NCBI GenBank assembly: GCA_033239005.1
Contig: BSQZ01000018.1
Span: 7,363,036 to 7,427,035 of the forward strand
Origin: Lamellibrachia satsuma
Taxonomy: Eukaryota > Annelida > Polychaeta > Sabellida > Siboglinidae
Direction of reading: 5' to 3'
DNA: 64,000 bases
The first letter of the stretch is position 1, and every line of letters starts with the position of its first letter. Below are positions 37,458 to 41,398 of this stretch, piece after piece. The notes under the pieces are model-generated. The model ran no database searches and was not told where the DNA came from. It saw only the letters and a list, made by a program, of their open reading frames with translations. Position numbers and translations under genes: made by a program.

Positions 37458-38571
37458 TGTGTACATGCATGCGCAAGTGTGCGTGGGATTGTGCGTGCAC
37501 TCGCCATGTATGTAGTAGTGTAACCTCTTAGTCATAGCCATGTATCATTTAAATTCAATATTTTTATGTGAATTTCTGCATTGCCAGCTATGGTTAACCA
37601 GGACGGTTGGATAGCATGCATATTGCCAATATGAACTATACACAGTGGTTGTGTCTACATAGGGACATTGGATGGCATGACACTCTACTATTTCACATAT
37701 AAAAAAAATCCAAGACAAAAAATATTTTGGATGTGTCTAATAAAGAGCAAACTGGAAATGATAGGATCATCCCACTGACTTTGATACACCAACATTGCAC
37801 TGCAGTTAATCAATGAAGTTGTGTAAAATTTACAGAAAAACAGCTGACAAAATGATTGTTGATATTTGTGCTGCCAATACCTGCTTGGCTTTGCTGGTTT
37901 TGATCAAGCGCCTGCACCGTCCCATCAAGTGCCAGCACCGTCCCGTCAAGTGCCTGCACAGTCCCGTCAAGTGCCTGCACCATCAAGTCAAGTCCACTGT
38001 ACCTCTGCCTCTCGGCATCAAGCAGTTGTTTGAGGCGGGTGCACTCTGCAGTGACCACGGGGTCTCGTGCCCATTGTCTCATCACAGTGAGGTTCCATTG
38101 CAGTTGTGCATAGATCGTATTTAATAATGCCAATTTCTGGATGAAGGTTGCACTCGGTACAGATGCTGAAGTGGAGTGGGCCAACTCATTTCGCATCTCC
38201 CGCAGTTCATCGACACGTTCACTATCTCGAAAAGGTGGTGTCCTCGTGCCAGGTGGTGTCCTAGGCTTTGGATGCAGAATCCTAGTTCCAGAGTACAGCA
38301 GACACGTAAACAAAGCTGTGCAATCATAGAGCGCAGTGTCACCCTGTCTAATAGTGTCGATGATGTGTTGACCTATATGCCTTGTGTTTGAATTTGGAAA
38401 ATTTGAAATGAAAAATTGTCCTGATTGCTGATCGTCGCGCCATGCAATGTTGAATCGTTGATGATATTTGCTCTTAAAGAAAACACGAAGCCTGCGAGGT
38501 ACATCATCCCACAGAATGCGTATGAGACGCAAAAAGTTTTCTTGATCGGGTGTTAGTGGAGTACCACTCAT
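125..38571 (-). CDS. HEPN - coiled-coil - NACHT - LRR receptor (NLR-type), 3'-partial, 15 coding exons
   Basis: This is the whole-gene entry; exons are listed separately. Joining the exons 38571-37881, 37069-36125, 35612-35508, 33906-33874, 28596-26997, 26404-26321, 22839-22756, 18701-18615, 16076-15993, 12033-11947, 10040-9957, 9278-9192, 5547-5464, 3024-2938 and 208-125 gives one open frame of about 1,408 codons with no stop. Phases agree at every junction: phase 1 through the NACHT acceptor and phase 2 afterwards. The order HEPN (DZIP3 type), heptad and glutamine-rich repeats, NACHT and ribonuclease-inhibitor-like LRRs is that of a cytosolic NOD-like receptor, where LRRs sense, NACHT oligomerises on nucleotide binding and the N-terminus signals. 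Immune sensing and RNA cleavage or binding by HEPN are inferred from family knowledge. The 3' end, stop codon and any further LRRs lie left of base 1. An acceptor just upstream of the ATG implies a 5' non-coding exon not located with certainty. Exons could be missing between 33874 and 28596. Confidence 0.82.
446..1124. mobile_element. hAT-like non-autonomous element (MITE) with 8-bp TSD
   Basis: The ends are inverted (CAGGGTTG at 446 and CAACCCTG ending at 1124), each followed inward by ATTTAAATC/AAATC-rich sequence. The flanking 8-mers CTGATGGT (438-445) and CTGGTGGT (1125-1132) match at 7 of 8 positions, as expected of a hAT target duplication. No transposase is seen. It sits in the intron between exons 14 and 15. 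Confidence 0.75.
1212..2038. mobile_element. TIR element of about 827 bp (ATACCGTATTC ends)
   Basis: The left end ATACCGTATTCGTCCTATTA and the right end are near-perfect inverted repeats over about 28 bp, with two or so mismatches. No transposase ORF is present, and no target duplication could be confirmed. It includes a copy of the dispersed repeat at 1310-1430. A lone related TIR copy lies at about 23348-23376. Confidence 0.6.
1310..1430 (-). repeat. Dispersed repeat, copy 1 (inverted relative to 19958-20080)
   Basis: The reverse complement closely matches about 120 bp at 19958-20080 (shared words GGTGTCT, CCAGGGGAAGT, AAGATCCCACAC, GTAAATGTGTAA). No family name is assigned. Confidence 0.6.
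2059..2512. repeat. 62-bp minisatellite, about 7 copies
   Basis: The unit begins CACACACATTGCTGTCTCCT with a 62-bp period (some units 58 bp after loss of TATA). Its core CTCCTACTG also occurs at the matching intron position beside exons 10 (51-bp array) and 12 (single copy), so the array grew from an intron sequence already present in the duplicated LRR module. The long open frames across it are repeat artefacts. Confidence 0.85.
2938..3024 (-). CDS. NLR exon 14: A-type LRR (29 codons)
   Basis: The acceptor is TTCACAG and the donor CTGAG|GTTTGA, weaker than the GTATGA of sister exons. It reads LDSNQFGDPSTGKALVDAIS and onward. The open frame and phase are kept. Confidence 0.8.
3237..3340. repeat. 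Conserved intron block, copy 1 of 4
   Basis: The block (core AAATTCTGCTGTTCA, then CATACAAACTGTAGT and GTAGTGT) recurs at 9480-9585, 14446-14560 and 22093-22205, each time in the intron on the 5' side of an A-type LRR exon. This is direct evidence that exon pairs duplicated with their introns. Confidence 0.75.
3355..3410. repeat. Fragment of the 'GGACAAAAGCCCC' repeat
   Basis: This short G/C-rich run (GGACAAAAGCCCC repeated) resembles the ends of the inverted element at 33950-34625. It is probably a remnant or terminal motif of a DNA element. Confidence 0.45.
3438..3628. repeat. 30-bp minisatellite, 6.3 identical copies
   Basis: The unit contains AAACAAATGGGAAATACAGT with a period of 30, and copies look identical. 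The 30-bp period makes all frames open, so its ORFs are artefacts. Confidence 0.92.
3975..5055 (+). mobile_element. LINE-A (CR1/Rex-like), degenerate 3' fragment, copy 1
   Basis: The plus-strand translation in several frames gives decayed reverse-transcriptase pieces: a Y-K-P-A-S-L-T type block, then QKAFDKVPHKRLLLKLK, then the C-terminal T-R-G-H segment. Frameshifts and a deletion between about 4450 and 4540 disrupt it. It ends with repeats of CTTGTTAAAT, as do the copies at 30748 and 48597. It is dead. Confidence 0.8.
5056..5463. other. Intron sequence without recognised features
   Basis: This is AT-rich DNA between LINE-A copy 1 and NLR exon 13. I see no repeat, ORF or motif of note. Confidence 0.6.
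5464..5547 (-). CDS. NLR exon 13: B-type LRR (28 codons)
   Basis: The acceptor is TTACATAG (TAG rather than the CAG of its sisters, apparently from an extra AT at the border) and the donor GCCAG|GTAAGA. It reads LNGCKLSGARAEALAVALGQ and onward. The final consensus leucine is alanine (KKA), a mild departure from the LRR pattern. Confidence 0.78.
5750..8690 (-). mobile_element. LINE-C: decayed non-LTR retrotransposon with endonuclease and RT
   Basis: On the minus strand, from high to low coordinates: endonuclease N-terminal part near 8340-8210 (FNSRSQNANFENI... AVSETW), endonuclease core near 8120-7840 (ICGDFNIDLL; DISDHLPVFA), RT near 7105-6767 (NYRPISLLPHLSKILEKL) and C-terminal part near 6062-5880. 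Many stops and frameshifts show it is inactive. It belongs to the Jockey-superfamily type (CR1-like), different from LINE-A. A 12-bp in-frame expansion at 8133-8194 repeats Y-L-Q-G four times. It lies in the intron between exons 12 and 13. Both ends are approximate. Confidence 0.8.
8738..9185. repeat. Intron block shared downstream of A-type exons 10, 12 and 14
   Basis: The word CTCCTACT followed by an AGCTTG/GTTTT context and, further on, GGCAAGTGGA...GAGTCCAAC recur at 2500-2935 and (partly) 11640-11940. All lie just 3' (in gene sense) of an A-type LRR exon, so they are remnants of the duplicated module. Confidence 0.6.
9192..9278 (-). CDS. NLR exon 12: A-type LRR (29 codons)
   Basis: The acceptor is TTCACAG and the donor CTGGG|GTATGA. 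It reads LDSNKFDDPSTGQALVDAIS and onward. It is nearly the same as exon 14, suggesting a relatively recent duplication between these two. Confidence 0.83.
9480..9585. repeat. Conserved intron block, copy 2 of 4
   Basis: TGACGTTTGGATGCTG and AACATTCTGCTGTTCA are shared with 3237, 14446 and 22093. A second shared block (ATATGGCTGATGCAGCAGA) follows at about 9795. Confidence 0.75.
9957..10040 (-). CDS. NLR exon 11: B-type LRR (28 codons)
   Basis: The acceptor is GTTACAG and the donor CTCAA|GTAGG. It reads LNGCKLSGAGAYTLAAALQH and onward. The intron to exon 12 is only 678 bp and contains no large insertion, so it serves as the reference 'empty' state of the duplicated module. Confidence 0.83.
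10335..10380. repeat. (TGCG)n microsatellite
   Basis: This is a run of GCGTGCGTGCGT. Similar runs occur at about 17587-17622, 37421-37459 and 43999-44025, often followed by degenerate CATGCATG/GTGCATG sequence, so they may be part of one dispersed element family. Confidence 0.85.
10400..11440. other. Long intron between exons 10 and 11: no clear feature
   Basis: After a degenerate GCATGC-rich tract (to about 10550) the sequence is unique-looking and AT-rich. No exon with paired splice sites or long ORF was identified. Confidence 0.5.
11463..11666. repeat. 51-bp minisatellite, 4 copies
   Basis: The unit contains TTTCCCTTTAACAAAGTGAC and CTCCTACTGCCAGGTGGGAT with a period of 51, nearly identical across copies. 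It grew from the same CTCCTACTG intron motif that seeded the 62-bp array at 2059. Confidence 0.9.
11947..12033 (-). CDS. NLR exon 10: A-type LRR (29 codons)
   Basis: The acceptor is TTCACAG and the donor CTGAG|GTATGA. It reads LDSNRFDDQATVHVLANNVL and onward, an A-type repeat. The intron on its 5' side contains the RTE-like LINE (12220-14430). Confidence 0.82.
12220..14430 (-). mobile_element. RTE-like LINE, internally deleted
   Basis: On the minus strand, 13990-13480 carries endonuclease sequence (FNAHVGVVEPGEEE; YGWGARNREG; SHKITYRCGQHKTELDL). A 404-codon ORF (13477-12263) gives the linker (GWWTSEVAEAVCEKKEAWKE), then jumps from KKGRAPGI straight to the C-terminal region (MRWAGHLVRMDANKLAKRAE). 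The reverse-transcriptase catalytic core (Y-x-D-D) is therefore missing without loss of frame. The type resembles RTE/BovB-like elements annotated as 'craniofacial development protein 2-like'. It has TA repeats at both borders. The paralogous intron near 9460 lacks it, showing the insertion is younger than the module duplication. Confidence 0.82.
14382..14428. repeat. (TA)n microsatellite
   Basis: About 23 TA units sit at the 5' edge of the RTE-like insertion, next to resumed intron sequence. Confidence 0.95.
14446..14560. repeat. Conserved intron block, copy 3 of 4
   Basis: GTGACATTTGGATAATG and AAATTCTGCTGTTCAAAAAT are shared with the other three copies. Its continuation of the intron interrupted at about 12220 confirms the RTE element's borders. 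Confidence 0.75.
14570..15985. other. Intron between exons 9 and 10: mostly unassigned
   Basis: It holds the shared word ATATGGCTGATGCAG (about 14796) and then unassigned sequence. A GC-richer stretch (15540-15660) precedes a segment resembling the 3' end of a retroelement (TAATGTCCATTTATAAACGC, about 15674). No coding exon was found. Confidence 0.45.
15993..16076 (-). CDS. NLR exon 9: B-type LRR (28 codons)
   Basis: The acceptor is GTTCCAG and the donor CTCAG|GTAGG. It reads LNRCQLSGAGTKALADAL and onward, a B-type repeat matching exons 11, 13 and 15. It lies just outside the TIR element at 16224-17482. Confidence 0.82.
16224..17482. mobile_element. TIR element of about 1.26 kb with subterminal GTGTCCC...CATCAGA repeats
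   Basis: The ends AGTAGTACCTGCCTTCAAC (left) and the inverted equivalent at the right match with few differences. Inside each end lie inverted copies of AAGTGTCCC and GGCAGGTGTCTCCTCATCAG. No transposase is recognised; the small ORFs inside have no known motif. It lies in the NLR intron between exons 8 and 9. Confidence 0.68.
17587..17622. repeat. (TGCG)n microsatellite
   Basis: A GCGTGCGTGCGT run followed by the same GCATGCATG-rich degenerate tail seen near 10390. Confidence 0.85.
17825..18115 (+). repeat. Dispersed repeat, about 290 bp, copy 1
   Basis: It is similar, in the same orientation, to 40914-41205 (shared words ATGGTCAAAAAGTT, CTTGAGAAGTT, ACATTGGTACAGATTATCT, CAAGAATTATAGGG). 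The family is unidentified. Confidence 0.75.
18365..18511. repeat. Foldback element: 49-bp stem, 49-bp loop
   Basis: 18365-18413 (AGTCCTTTATTAGGTAAACA...) and the reverse complement of 18463-18511 agree at 46 of 49 positions. As part of the NLR pre-mRNA it would form a near-perfect hairpin. It probably derives from a small foldback MITE. Confidence 0.85.
18615..18701 (-). CDS. NLR exon 8: A-type LRR (29 codons)
   Basis: The acceptor is TTTTTACAG and the donor CTGAG|GTATGA. It reads LDSNKFGDSTIAQTLAANVS and onward, a 29-residue A-type repeat (LDSNxFxDxxxxxxLA) paired with the 28-residue B type. Phase 2 is kept. Confidence 0.82.
18815..18890 (+). repeat. tRNA-derived SINE-like head
   Basis: GGGGCGCGGTTGTCTGAGGT resembles a tRNA 5' end with A box, and GGTTCGAGTCC fits a pol III B box about 45 bp downstream. 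It does not fold as a full tRNA by eye, so it is called a SINE head, not a tRNA gene. Confidence 0.5.
19958..20080 (+). repeat. Dispersed repeat, copy 2
   Basis: Same family as 1310-1430, opposite orientation. Confidence 0.6.
20111..21975 (+). repeat. 35-bp minisatellite, about 53 copies
   Basis: The unit contains CAGTAAGGCCGTAGCTGACT followed by CCCTACAGGGGTCTA. Variants such as GGCCATA, GGTCGTA and AACTGACT are grouped in blocks, showing that neighbouring units spread by local duplication. CCCTACAGGG is an imperfect palindrome in each unit. It lies inside the composite insertion. Confidence 0.95.
22093..22205. repeat. Conserved intron block, copy 4 of 4
   Basis: TGACGTTTGGATACTG and AAATTATGCTGTTAAAAATG match the other copies. 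It is followed at about 22395 by a shared CAGCAGATGGCTG-rich segment that here is itself repeated. Confidence 0.72.
22756..22839 (-). CDS. NLR exon 7: B-type LRR (28 codons)
   Basis: The acceptor is ATGTTACAG and the donor CTCAG|GTAGG. It reads LDHCKLTDEGVKALVDTL and onward, the standard NLR LRR consensus (LxxCxLxDEGxxxL). It is the most divergent of the five B-type exons; the others begin LN(G/R)C(K/Q)LSG. Confidence 0.82.
22850..23780. other. Intron between exons 6 and 7, left part
   Basis: It contains the block shared upstream of B-type exons (short remnant near 22880), a lone GTACGCTTAATAGG TIR (about 23351) and a self-repeating GACGGGTGG stretch (23550-23600). No exon is seen. Confidence 0.45.
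23870..25690 (+). mobile_element. LINE-B: degenerate non-LTR retrotransposon
   Basis: Broken plus-strand frames give an RT sequence: VIYVDFQKALDTVPHKRLIN, GIPQGSVLGSLLFVLYI at 24561-24830, INDL...FLFGDGMKIF (the FADD catalytic box changed to F-G-D-G) near 24830-24890, then a C-terminal tract (QTVNKATKMTKIICRTFQFL) and W-N-S-F-L-E near 25590. It is a Jockey/CR1-like relative with clearly different codons from LINE-A. It is inactive because of frameshifts, stops and the changed catalytic motif. Ends are approximate. Confidence 0.82.
25864..25916. repeat. (GT)n then (GC)/(CA) microsatellite
   Basis: About 16 GT units followed by GCGCGCGCACGCACACACGC, a purine-pyrimidine alternation that can adopt Z-DNA. 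Confidence 0.95.
26321..26404 (-). CDS. NLR exon 6: first LRR (28 codons)
   Basis: The acceptor is CTTCCAG and the donor TTAGA|GTAAGT. In phase 2 it reads LSYSSLDVHLVRQLCNGL and onward, a ribonuclease-inhibitor-type LRR with L-x-x-L spacing, directly after NACHT. At 84 nt it is exactly one repeat long. It differs most from the other LRR exons and probably caps the array. Confidence 0.8.
26405..26996. other. Intron 5: no feature seen
   Basis: This is 592 bp of AT-rich intron between the NACHT exon and the first LRR exon, with no repeats or ORFs of note. Confidence 0.8.
26997..28596 (-). CDS. NLR exon 5: NACHT ATPase domain
   Basis: The exon is 1600 nt, with acceptor TTGTTTTCAG at 28599-28597 and donor CTCAT|GTAAGT. 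The first 75 or so residues contain MFVELRLQKF, the pre-NACHT strand typical of invertebrate NLRs. The Walker A motif GKAGIGKTTL is at about 28321-28292. Walker B reads VMIVEEGLDE, so the usual first aspartate of the L-D-G-L-D-E core is glutamate while the final D-E is kept. Sensor 1 is KVIITSRP. Then come a helical/winged region (ELYGFPQESIKKYI, YVPLLCNIIC, TMTQLYIYAVV) and the late NACHT motif HLTIQEMFAA. This is the STAND-class switch that would bind ATP and oligomerise. The Walker B change might slow hydrolysis; that is inference. The exon is uninterrupted and looks functional. Confidence 0.92.
28600..30745. other. Intron 4, right-of-NACHT part: no clear feature
   Basis: This is AT-rich sequence without clear repeats. 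The small ORFs here have no domain signal and no matched splice sites. An additional phase-1 exon cannot be excluded. Confidence 0.5.
30748..32130 (-). mobile_element. LINE-A copy 2 (internally deleted)
   Basis: Minus-strand RT sequence: LSLEEGIVPSEWKEANI near 32060-32000, then a jump to RSCLTNLLFF, so about 170 bp present in copy 3 are missing. It continues with MDVVYLDFQKAFNKMPHQRL, LQGSVLGPILFLIYINDL, KFADDTKVFR and the C-terminal half (IVRPHLEYCILAWRPYRKKD) to about 30845. The FADD catalytic motif is kept, but frameshifts near 31490 and 31570 break it. The 3' end has CTTGTTAAAT-type repeats. It extends slightly further 5' than copy 3. Confidence 0.88.
32399..32815 (+). repeat. 22-bp minisatellite, about 19 copies
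   Basis: The unit AGATCAACAGTCCTACCATC plus TC, with a minority variant ACAAACAGGCCTACCATATC. The resulting 217-codon ORF (H/S/T/Q-rich) is a repeat artefact. Confidence 0.93.
32820..33850 (+). repeat. 35-37-bp minisatellite with higher-order duplication
   Basis: The unit contains TCATGATTAGGTTCATGTGC followed by AGCTACAATCCCCAC, about 25 copies. A 110-bp non-repeat segment (ATCTCTCAACTGTT...GGGCTTACGTATCCCGGAAG) lies at 32838 and again at 33178, so one block of array plus flank was copied as a unit. It ends just beside the microexon at 33874. Confidence 0.88.
33874..33906 (-). CDS. NLR exon 4: 33-nt microexon
   Basis: This very small exon of 33 nt is bounded by TTTGTTTCAG and TTACAG|GTATGG. 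In phase 1 it adds AQRPVQDATVT and then joins the NACHT exon codon G|AA (Glu). Length, phases and splice motifs all fit, but an 11-codon exon carries little coding evidence of its own, and skipping it would also keep the frame. Its donor abuts the 35-37-bp array at 32904-33850. Confidence 0.5.
33950..34625. mobile_element. Inverted-repeat element (CCCCTAGGACAAAATCCCC ends)
   Basis: The left arm (33950-34025) carries several CCCCCTAGGA(C/T)AA(A/T)ATCC motifs and the right arm (34505-34625) their reverse complements (GGGGATATTGTCC, GGGATTTTGTCC). The middle is AT-rich and non-coding. It looks like a non-autonomous DNA element with iterated subterminal motifs; borders are approximate. Confidence 0.6.
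34630..35180. other. Intron 3: no clear feature
   Basis: AT-rich intron sequence, no exon signal. Confidence 0.5.
35190..35455 (+). repeat. C/T-rich degenerate repeat (CAACCTCCCATCTCCCACCT)
   Basis: About eight imperfect units of roughly 30 bp. A similar motif (GGGAGGTTGGGACTC, inverse sense) occurs at 38740-38815 before the 34-bp array, so the two may share origin. Confidence 0.6.
35508..35612 (-). CDS. NLR exon 3: Q-rich coiled-coil linker (35 codons)
   Basis: This 105-bp exon has a strong acceptor (TTTGTTTTAG) and donor (GACAG|GTATG). In phase 1 it reads V-QGQANTDQLRQQAIQLQVHE and onward, with regularly spaced hydrophobics in a glutamine-rich helix, so it continues the coiled-coil stretch of exon 2. 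The flanking sequence is a degenerate C/T-rich minisatellite (35190-35455) and AT-rich intron. No known domain is recognised in it. Confidence 0.65.
35815..35880 (+). repeat. 18-bp repeat, 3-4 copies
   Basis: AAAGTAAACAACAAAGTG repeated inside intron 2. Confidence 0.85.
36125..37069 (-). CDS. NLR exon 2: glutamine-rich 14-residue tandem repeats
   Basis: The exon has 315 codons, enters and leaves in phase 1, and is open throughout. The acceptor is AACAG and the donor ATAG|GTACAG. It consists of about 22 copies of a 14-residue repeat, typically GQQQQQGQVMHQLQ, with variants ending EMYQLQ and AMYHLE. Each unit is 42 bp, so copy-number changes keep the frame. Fourteen residues are two heptads with M and L spaced as in a coiled coil, which suggests an extended helical or low-complexity linker between HEPN and NACHT. 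The opposite strand is also open (an L-rich reading) because of the repeat, but it lacks splice consistency. The acceptor pyrimidine tract is weak; its support is the exact phase match to exon 1. Confidence 0.72.
37421..37459. repeat. (TGCG)n microsatellite
   Basis: A GCGTGCGTGCGT run in the intron between HEPN exon 1 and exon 2, followed by the degenerate GTACATGCATGCG tail seen at other copies. Confidence 0.9.
37881..38571 (-). CDS. NLR exon 1: DZIP3-type HEPN domain plus heptad repeats
   Basis: The first coding exon has 230 codons plus one base. It starts at the ATG of MSGTPLTPDQ, 9 bases inside an acceptor (CTTTTCAG) that makes it exon 2 of the transcript; an in-frame upstream ATG lies across that acceptor and was not used. 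Residues 15-165 match the HEPN domain of DZIP3/hRUL138-type proteins: W-D-D-V-P-R-R-L-R near 21-29, an aromatic/aliphatic core (ALYDCTALFTCLLYS) near 80-94, and R-N-E-L-A-H at 127-132, the R-x4-H signature of the HEPN superfamily. Residues 175-192 are helical and charged, and 197-223 hold four near-perfect heptads (VQALDGT) encoded by a 21-bp in-frame minisatellite. The exon ends at CAG|GTATTG. HEPN domains may be RNases, RNA binders or adaptors; which applies here cannot be read from sequence. Confidence 0.8.
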
Positions 38572-38804
38572 GTTTGAACTCTGAAAAGAAATATATACAA
38601 GACGTTTGAATGCATTCACATCAACATCAGCTACACCTGCATTCATAACCACAATATGCTGTTCATGGAACGACACCAAAATGGACCATGGGAATGTGTG
38701 ATCATGCTTAAAAACTTAAAATGATCGCGTCTTAAAAACTGGTGGGAGGTTGGGACTCAAAAATAGATGGGAGGTGATGATGGCTGCCAAAACAGGTGGG
38801 TAGT

Positions 38805-40165
38805 TGAGACCCCTGCCACACCTCCTTCACTAGATGGTTGAGACCGCTGCCACACCTCCTTCACTAGATGGTTGAGACCGCTGCCACACCTCCTTCACTA
38901 GATGGTTGAGACCACTGCCACACCTCCTTCACTAGATGGTTGAGACCGCTGCCACACCTCCTTCACTAGATGGTTGAGACCCCTGCCACACCTCCTTCAC
39001 TAGATGGTTGAGACCGCTGCCACACCTCCTTCACTAGATGGTTGAGACCACTGCCACACCTCCTTCACCAGATGGTTGAGACCGCTGCCACACCTCCCTC
39101 ACTAGATGGTTGAAACCCCTGCCACATCTCCCTCACTAGATGGTCAAGACCCCTGCCATACCTCCCTCACTAGATGGTCGAGACCCCTGCCACACCTCCT
39201 TCACTAGATGGTTGAGACCGCTGCCACACCACCCTCACTAGATGGTTGAGACCGCTGCCACACCTCCCTCACTAGATGGTTGAAACCCCTGCCACATCTC
39301 CCTCACTAGATGGTCAAGACCCCTGCCATACCTCCCTCACTAGATGGTTGAGACCCCTGCCACACCTCCCTCACTAGATGGTTGAGACCCCTGCCACACC
39401 TCCCTCACTAGATGGTTGAGACCCCTGCCTTGACTTCCCTCACTAGATGGTAACTACTTACATTTCTGCTTTCGATAAAGTGCCACATCAAATGTTGCTA
39501 CTTAATTTGCCACACCTCCCTCACTAGATGGTTGAGACCCCTGCCACACCTCCCTCACTAGATGGTTGAGACCCCTGCCACACCTCCCTCACTAGATAGT
39601 TGAAACCCCTGCCACACCTCCCTCACTAGATGGTTGAGACCCCTGCCACACCTCCCTCACTAGATGGTTGAGACCCCTGCCACACCTCCCTCACTAGATG
39701 GTTGAGACCCCTGCCACACCTCCCTCACTAGATGGTTGAGACCCCTGCCACACCTCCCTCACTAGATAGTTGAAACCCCTGCTACACCTCCCTCACTAGA
39801 TGGTTGAGACCCCTGCCATACCATCCTCACTAGATGGTTGAGACCCCTGCCACACCTCCCTCAGTAGATAGTTGAAACCCCTGCCACACCTCCCTCACTA
39901 GATGGTTGAGACCCCTGCCATACCATCCTCACTAGATGGTTGAGACCCCTGCTACACCTCCCTCACTAGATGGTTGAGACCCCTGCCACACCTCCCTCAC
40001 TAGATAGTTGAAACCCCTGCCACATCTCCCTCACTAGATGGTTGAGACCCCTGCCATACCTCCCTCACTAGATGGTTGAGACCCCTGCCATACCATCCTC
40101 ACTAGATGGTTGAGACCCCTGCTACACCTCCCTCACTAGATGGTTGAGACCCCTGCCCTGACTTC
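38805..40165 (+). repeat. 34-bp minisatellite, about 38 copies, with embedded LINE-A scraps
   Basis: The unit contains TGAGACCCCTGCCACACCTC followed by CCTCACTAGATGGT. Variants (CTTCACT, GACCGCTG, GATAGTTGAAA) cluster in blocks. A LINE-A-derived scrap interrupts the array at about 39447-39507 and ends it at about 40170. This lies immediately upstream of the NLR first coding exon. Confidence 0.93.
39447..39510 (+). mobile_element. LINE-A scrap within 34-bp array
   Basis: It encodes Y-I-S-A-F-D-K-V-P-H-Q-M-L-L-L, clearly the AFDKVPHQRLLLKLK block of LINE-A. The preceding array words (CACTAGATGGTA) correspond to the LINE sequence just upstream of this block. Confidence 0.8.
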
Positions 40166-40167
40166 CC

Positions 40168-40245
40168 TCACTAGATGGTATCTACTTACATTTCTGCTTT
40201 CGATAAAGTGCCACATCAAATGTTGCTACTTAAATTAAAAACTAA
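40168..40245 (+). mobile_element. LINE-A scrap ending the 34-bp array
   Basis: The same block as at 39447, extending to L-L-K-L-K. Its last 30 bp also start the second copy of the duplication at 41398. Confidence 0.8.
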
Positions 40246-40395
40246 ATTAGAATAAATGTATATTTTAACAATTTGTGCCACATTACCTTTCTAATTCTCC
40301 TGCTGTTGTTTTGTCACTGCTTTGGTCTGTGGCTGTCTCTTGAATCACTGCCCGACTACCTGCCCGACTACCTGCCCGACTACCTGCCCGACTAC

Positions 40396-40449
40396 CTGCC
40401 GTGGCACATTTAGAGCTCTCTCTTTCTGCGAGCGTCTATCCCATTTTGT
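40396..40449 (-). other. Candidate 54-nt exon, copy 1, with 12-bp arrayed donors
   Basis: On the minus strand, TACTATTTCAG precedes 54 open bases (TKWDRRSQKERALNVPRQ) followed by CAG|GTAGTC. The donor word repeats four times at 12-bp steps (to 40362), each step adding V-V-G-Q in frame. It could be a 5' non-coding or alternative exon of the NLR gene, about 1.8 kb upstream of its ATG exon. Speculative. Confidence 0.25.
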
Positions 40450-40644
40450 CTGAAATAGTATATAGGTGTTTAAACATAACAAGTAAAAACTCACCGTTTT
40501 CTATATGTTCTGTGTGTGTAACACCACACGTGATAATGTGTGCCCAATAGATATTAAGATAACAGTATTATTATCATGCTTTATGTAAGTTACATGGGAA
40601 AAAAATATTGTTCACCACAGTGAATTAGCATATCCACTATTAAT

Positions 40645-40785
40645 TCATGTATTAGTCATGCATGATGTACAACATCAATGTATGTATTAGTCAGGCATGA
40701 TGTACAACATCAATGTATGTATTAGTCAGGCATGATGTACAACATCAATGTATGTATTAGTCAGGCATGATGTACATCAATGTAT
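40645..40785 (+). repeat. 35-bp minisatellite, 4 copies
   Basis: The unit contains AATGTATGTATTAGTCAGGC followed by ATGATGTACAACATC. Confidence 0.93.
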
Positions 40786-40913
40786 GCAGTTAACATGAAC
40801 ACTAGTGCTATCATACTGCTCTTAAACATAAACTTCCTAAGTCAATAGGTGGAATATTATAGCCATATGTATTTATAAACCTCCCATAATCATCTCTCAG
40901 GGGGTGATTCTAT

Positions 40914-41205
40914 GTAAAATCAACCAATGGTCAAAAAGTTTATTTATCAGAATTTACTTTAATTTTAACCAATAAATAAGTGGTTAAATTTGAACAGTTC
41001 TGCAAAAGAACTAAGCATTTACTTGCAAATTGTGTCTGTAATGCCCTATGATGTGAACGAGGGGCAAGCTCTGTTATTTTGACCTATCTTCAGGTGCTTC
41101 TACCTTGAGAAGTTTATAAGCTACATTAAAATGTGCTGAGTATGTAGATACATTGGTACAGATTATCTTTGCAAAATTCAAGAATTATAGGGAGAATGAC
41201 ACAGG
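40914..41205 (+). repeat. Dispersed repeat, about 290 bp, copy 2
   Basis: Same family and orientation as 17825-18115. Confidence 0.75.
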
Positions 41206-41282
41206 ACACACTGCGTGCACGAAAATCATAAATTTTGTATAGATAATTTGTAGCAATGTCTACACATTCAAAAAATGTGTAT

Positions 41283-41398
41283 TGTAGCTTGTACTGTAGC
41301 TTATATTGTAGCCTGTACTGTAGCTTGTATTATAGATTGTATTATAGATTGTACTGTAGGTTGTATTATAGATTGTACTGTAGCTTGTATTATAGATT
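41283..41398 (+). repeat. 12-bp-type repeat (TGTAGCTTGTAT), short array
   Basis: Units of TGTA(G)CTTGTA and TATAGATTGTA. Same family as the large array at 42262-43090. Confidence 0.9.

Larger units (their letters stand above)
40221..40800 (+). repeat. Segmental duplication, copy 1 (partner at 41398)
   Basis: GTTGCTACTTAAATTAAAAA to the 35-bp array matches 41398 onward at about 97% by eye, offset about 1178 bp. It includes a candidate 54-nt exon (40396-40449) and ends in a 35-bp array that is short here (4 units) and longer in copy 2. Confidence 0.9.

Noticed and set aside
37810..38391. Plus-strand ORFs over the HEPN exon
   Set aside because: Antisense shadows of NLR exon 1.
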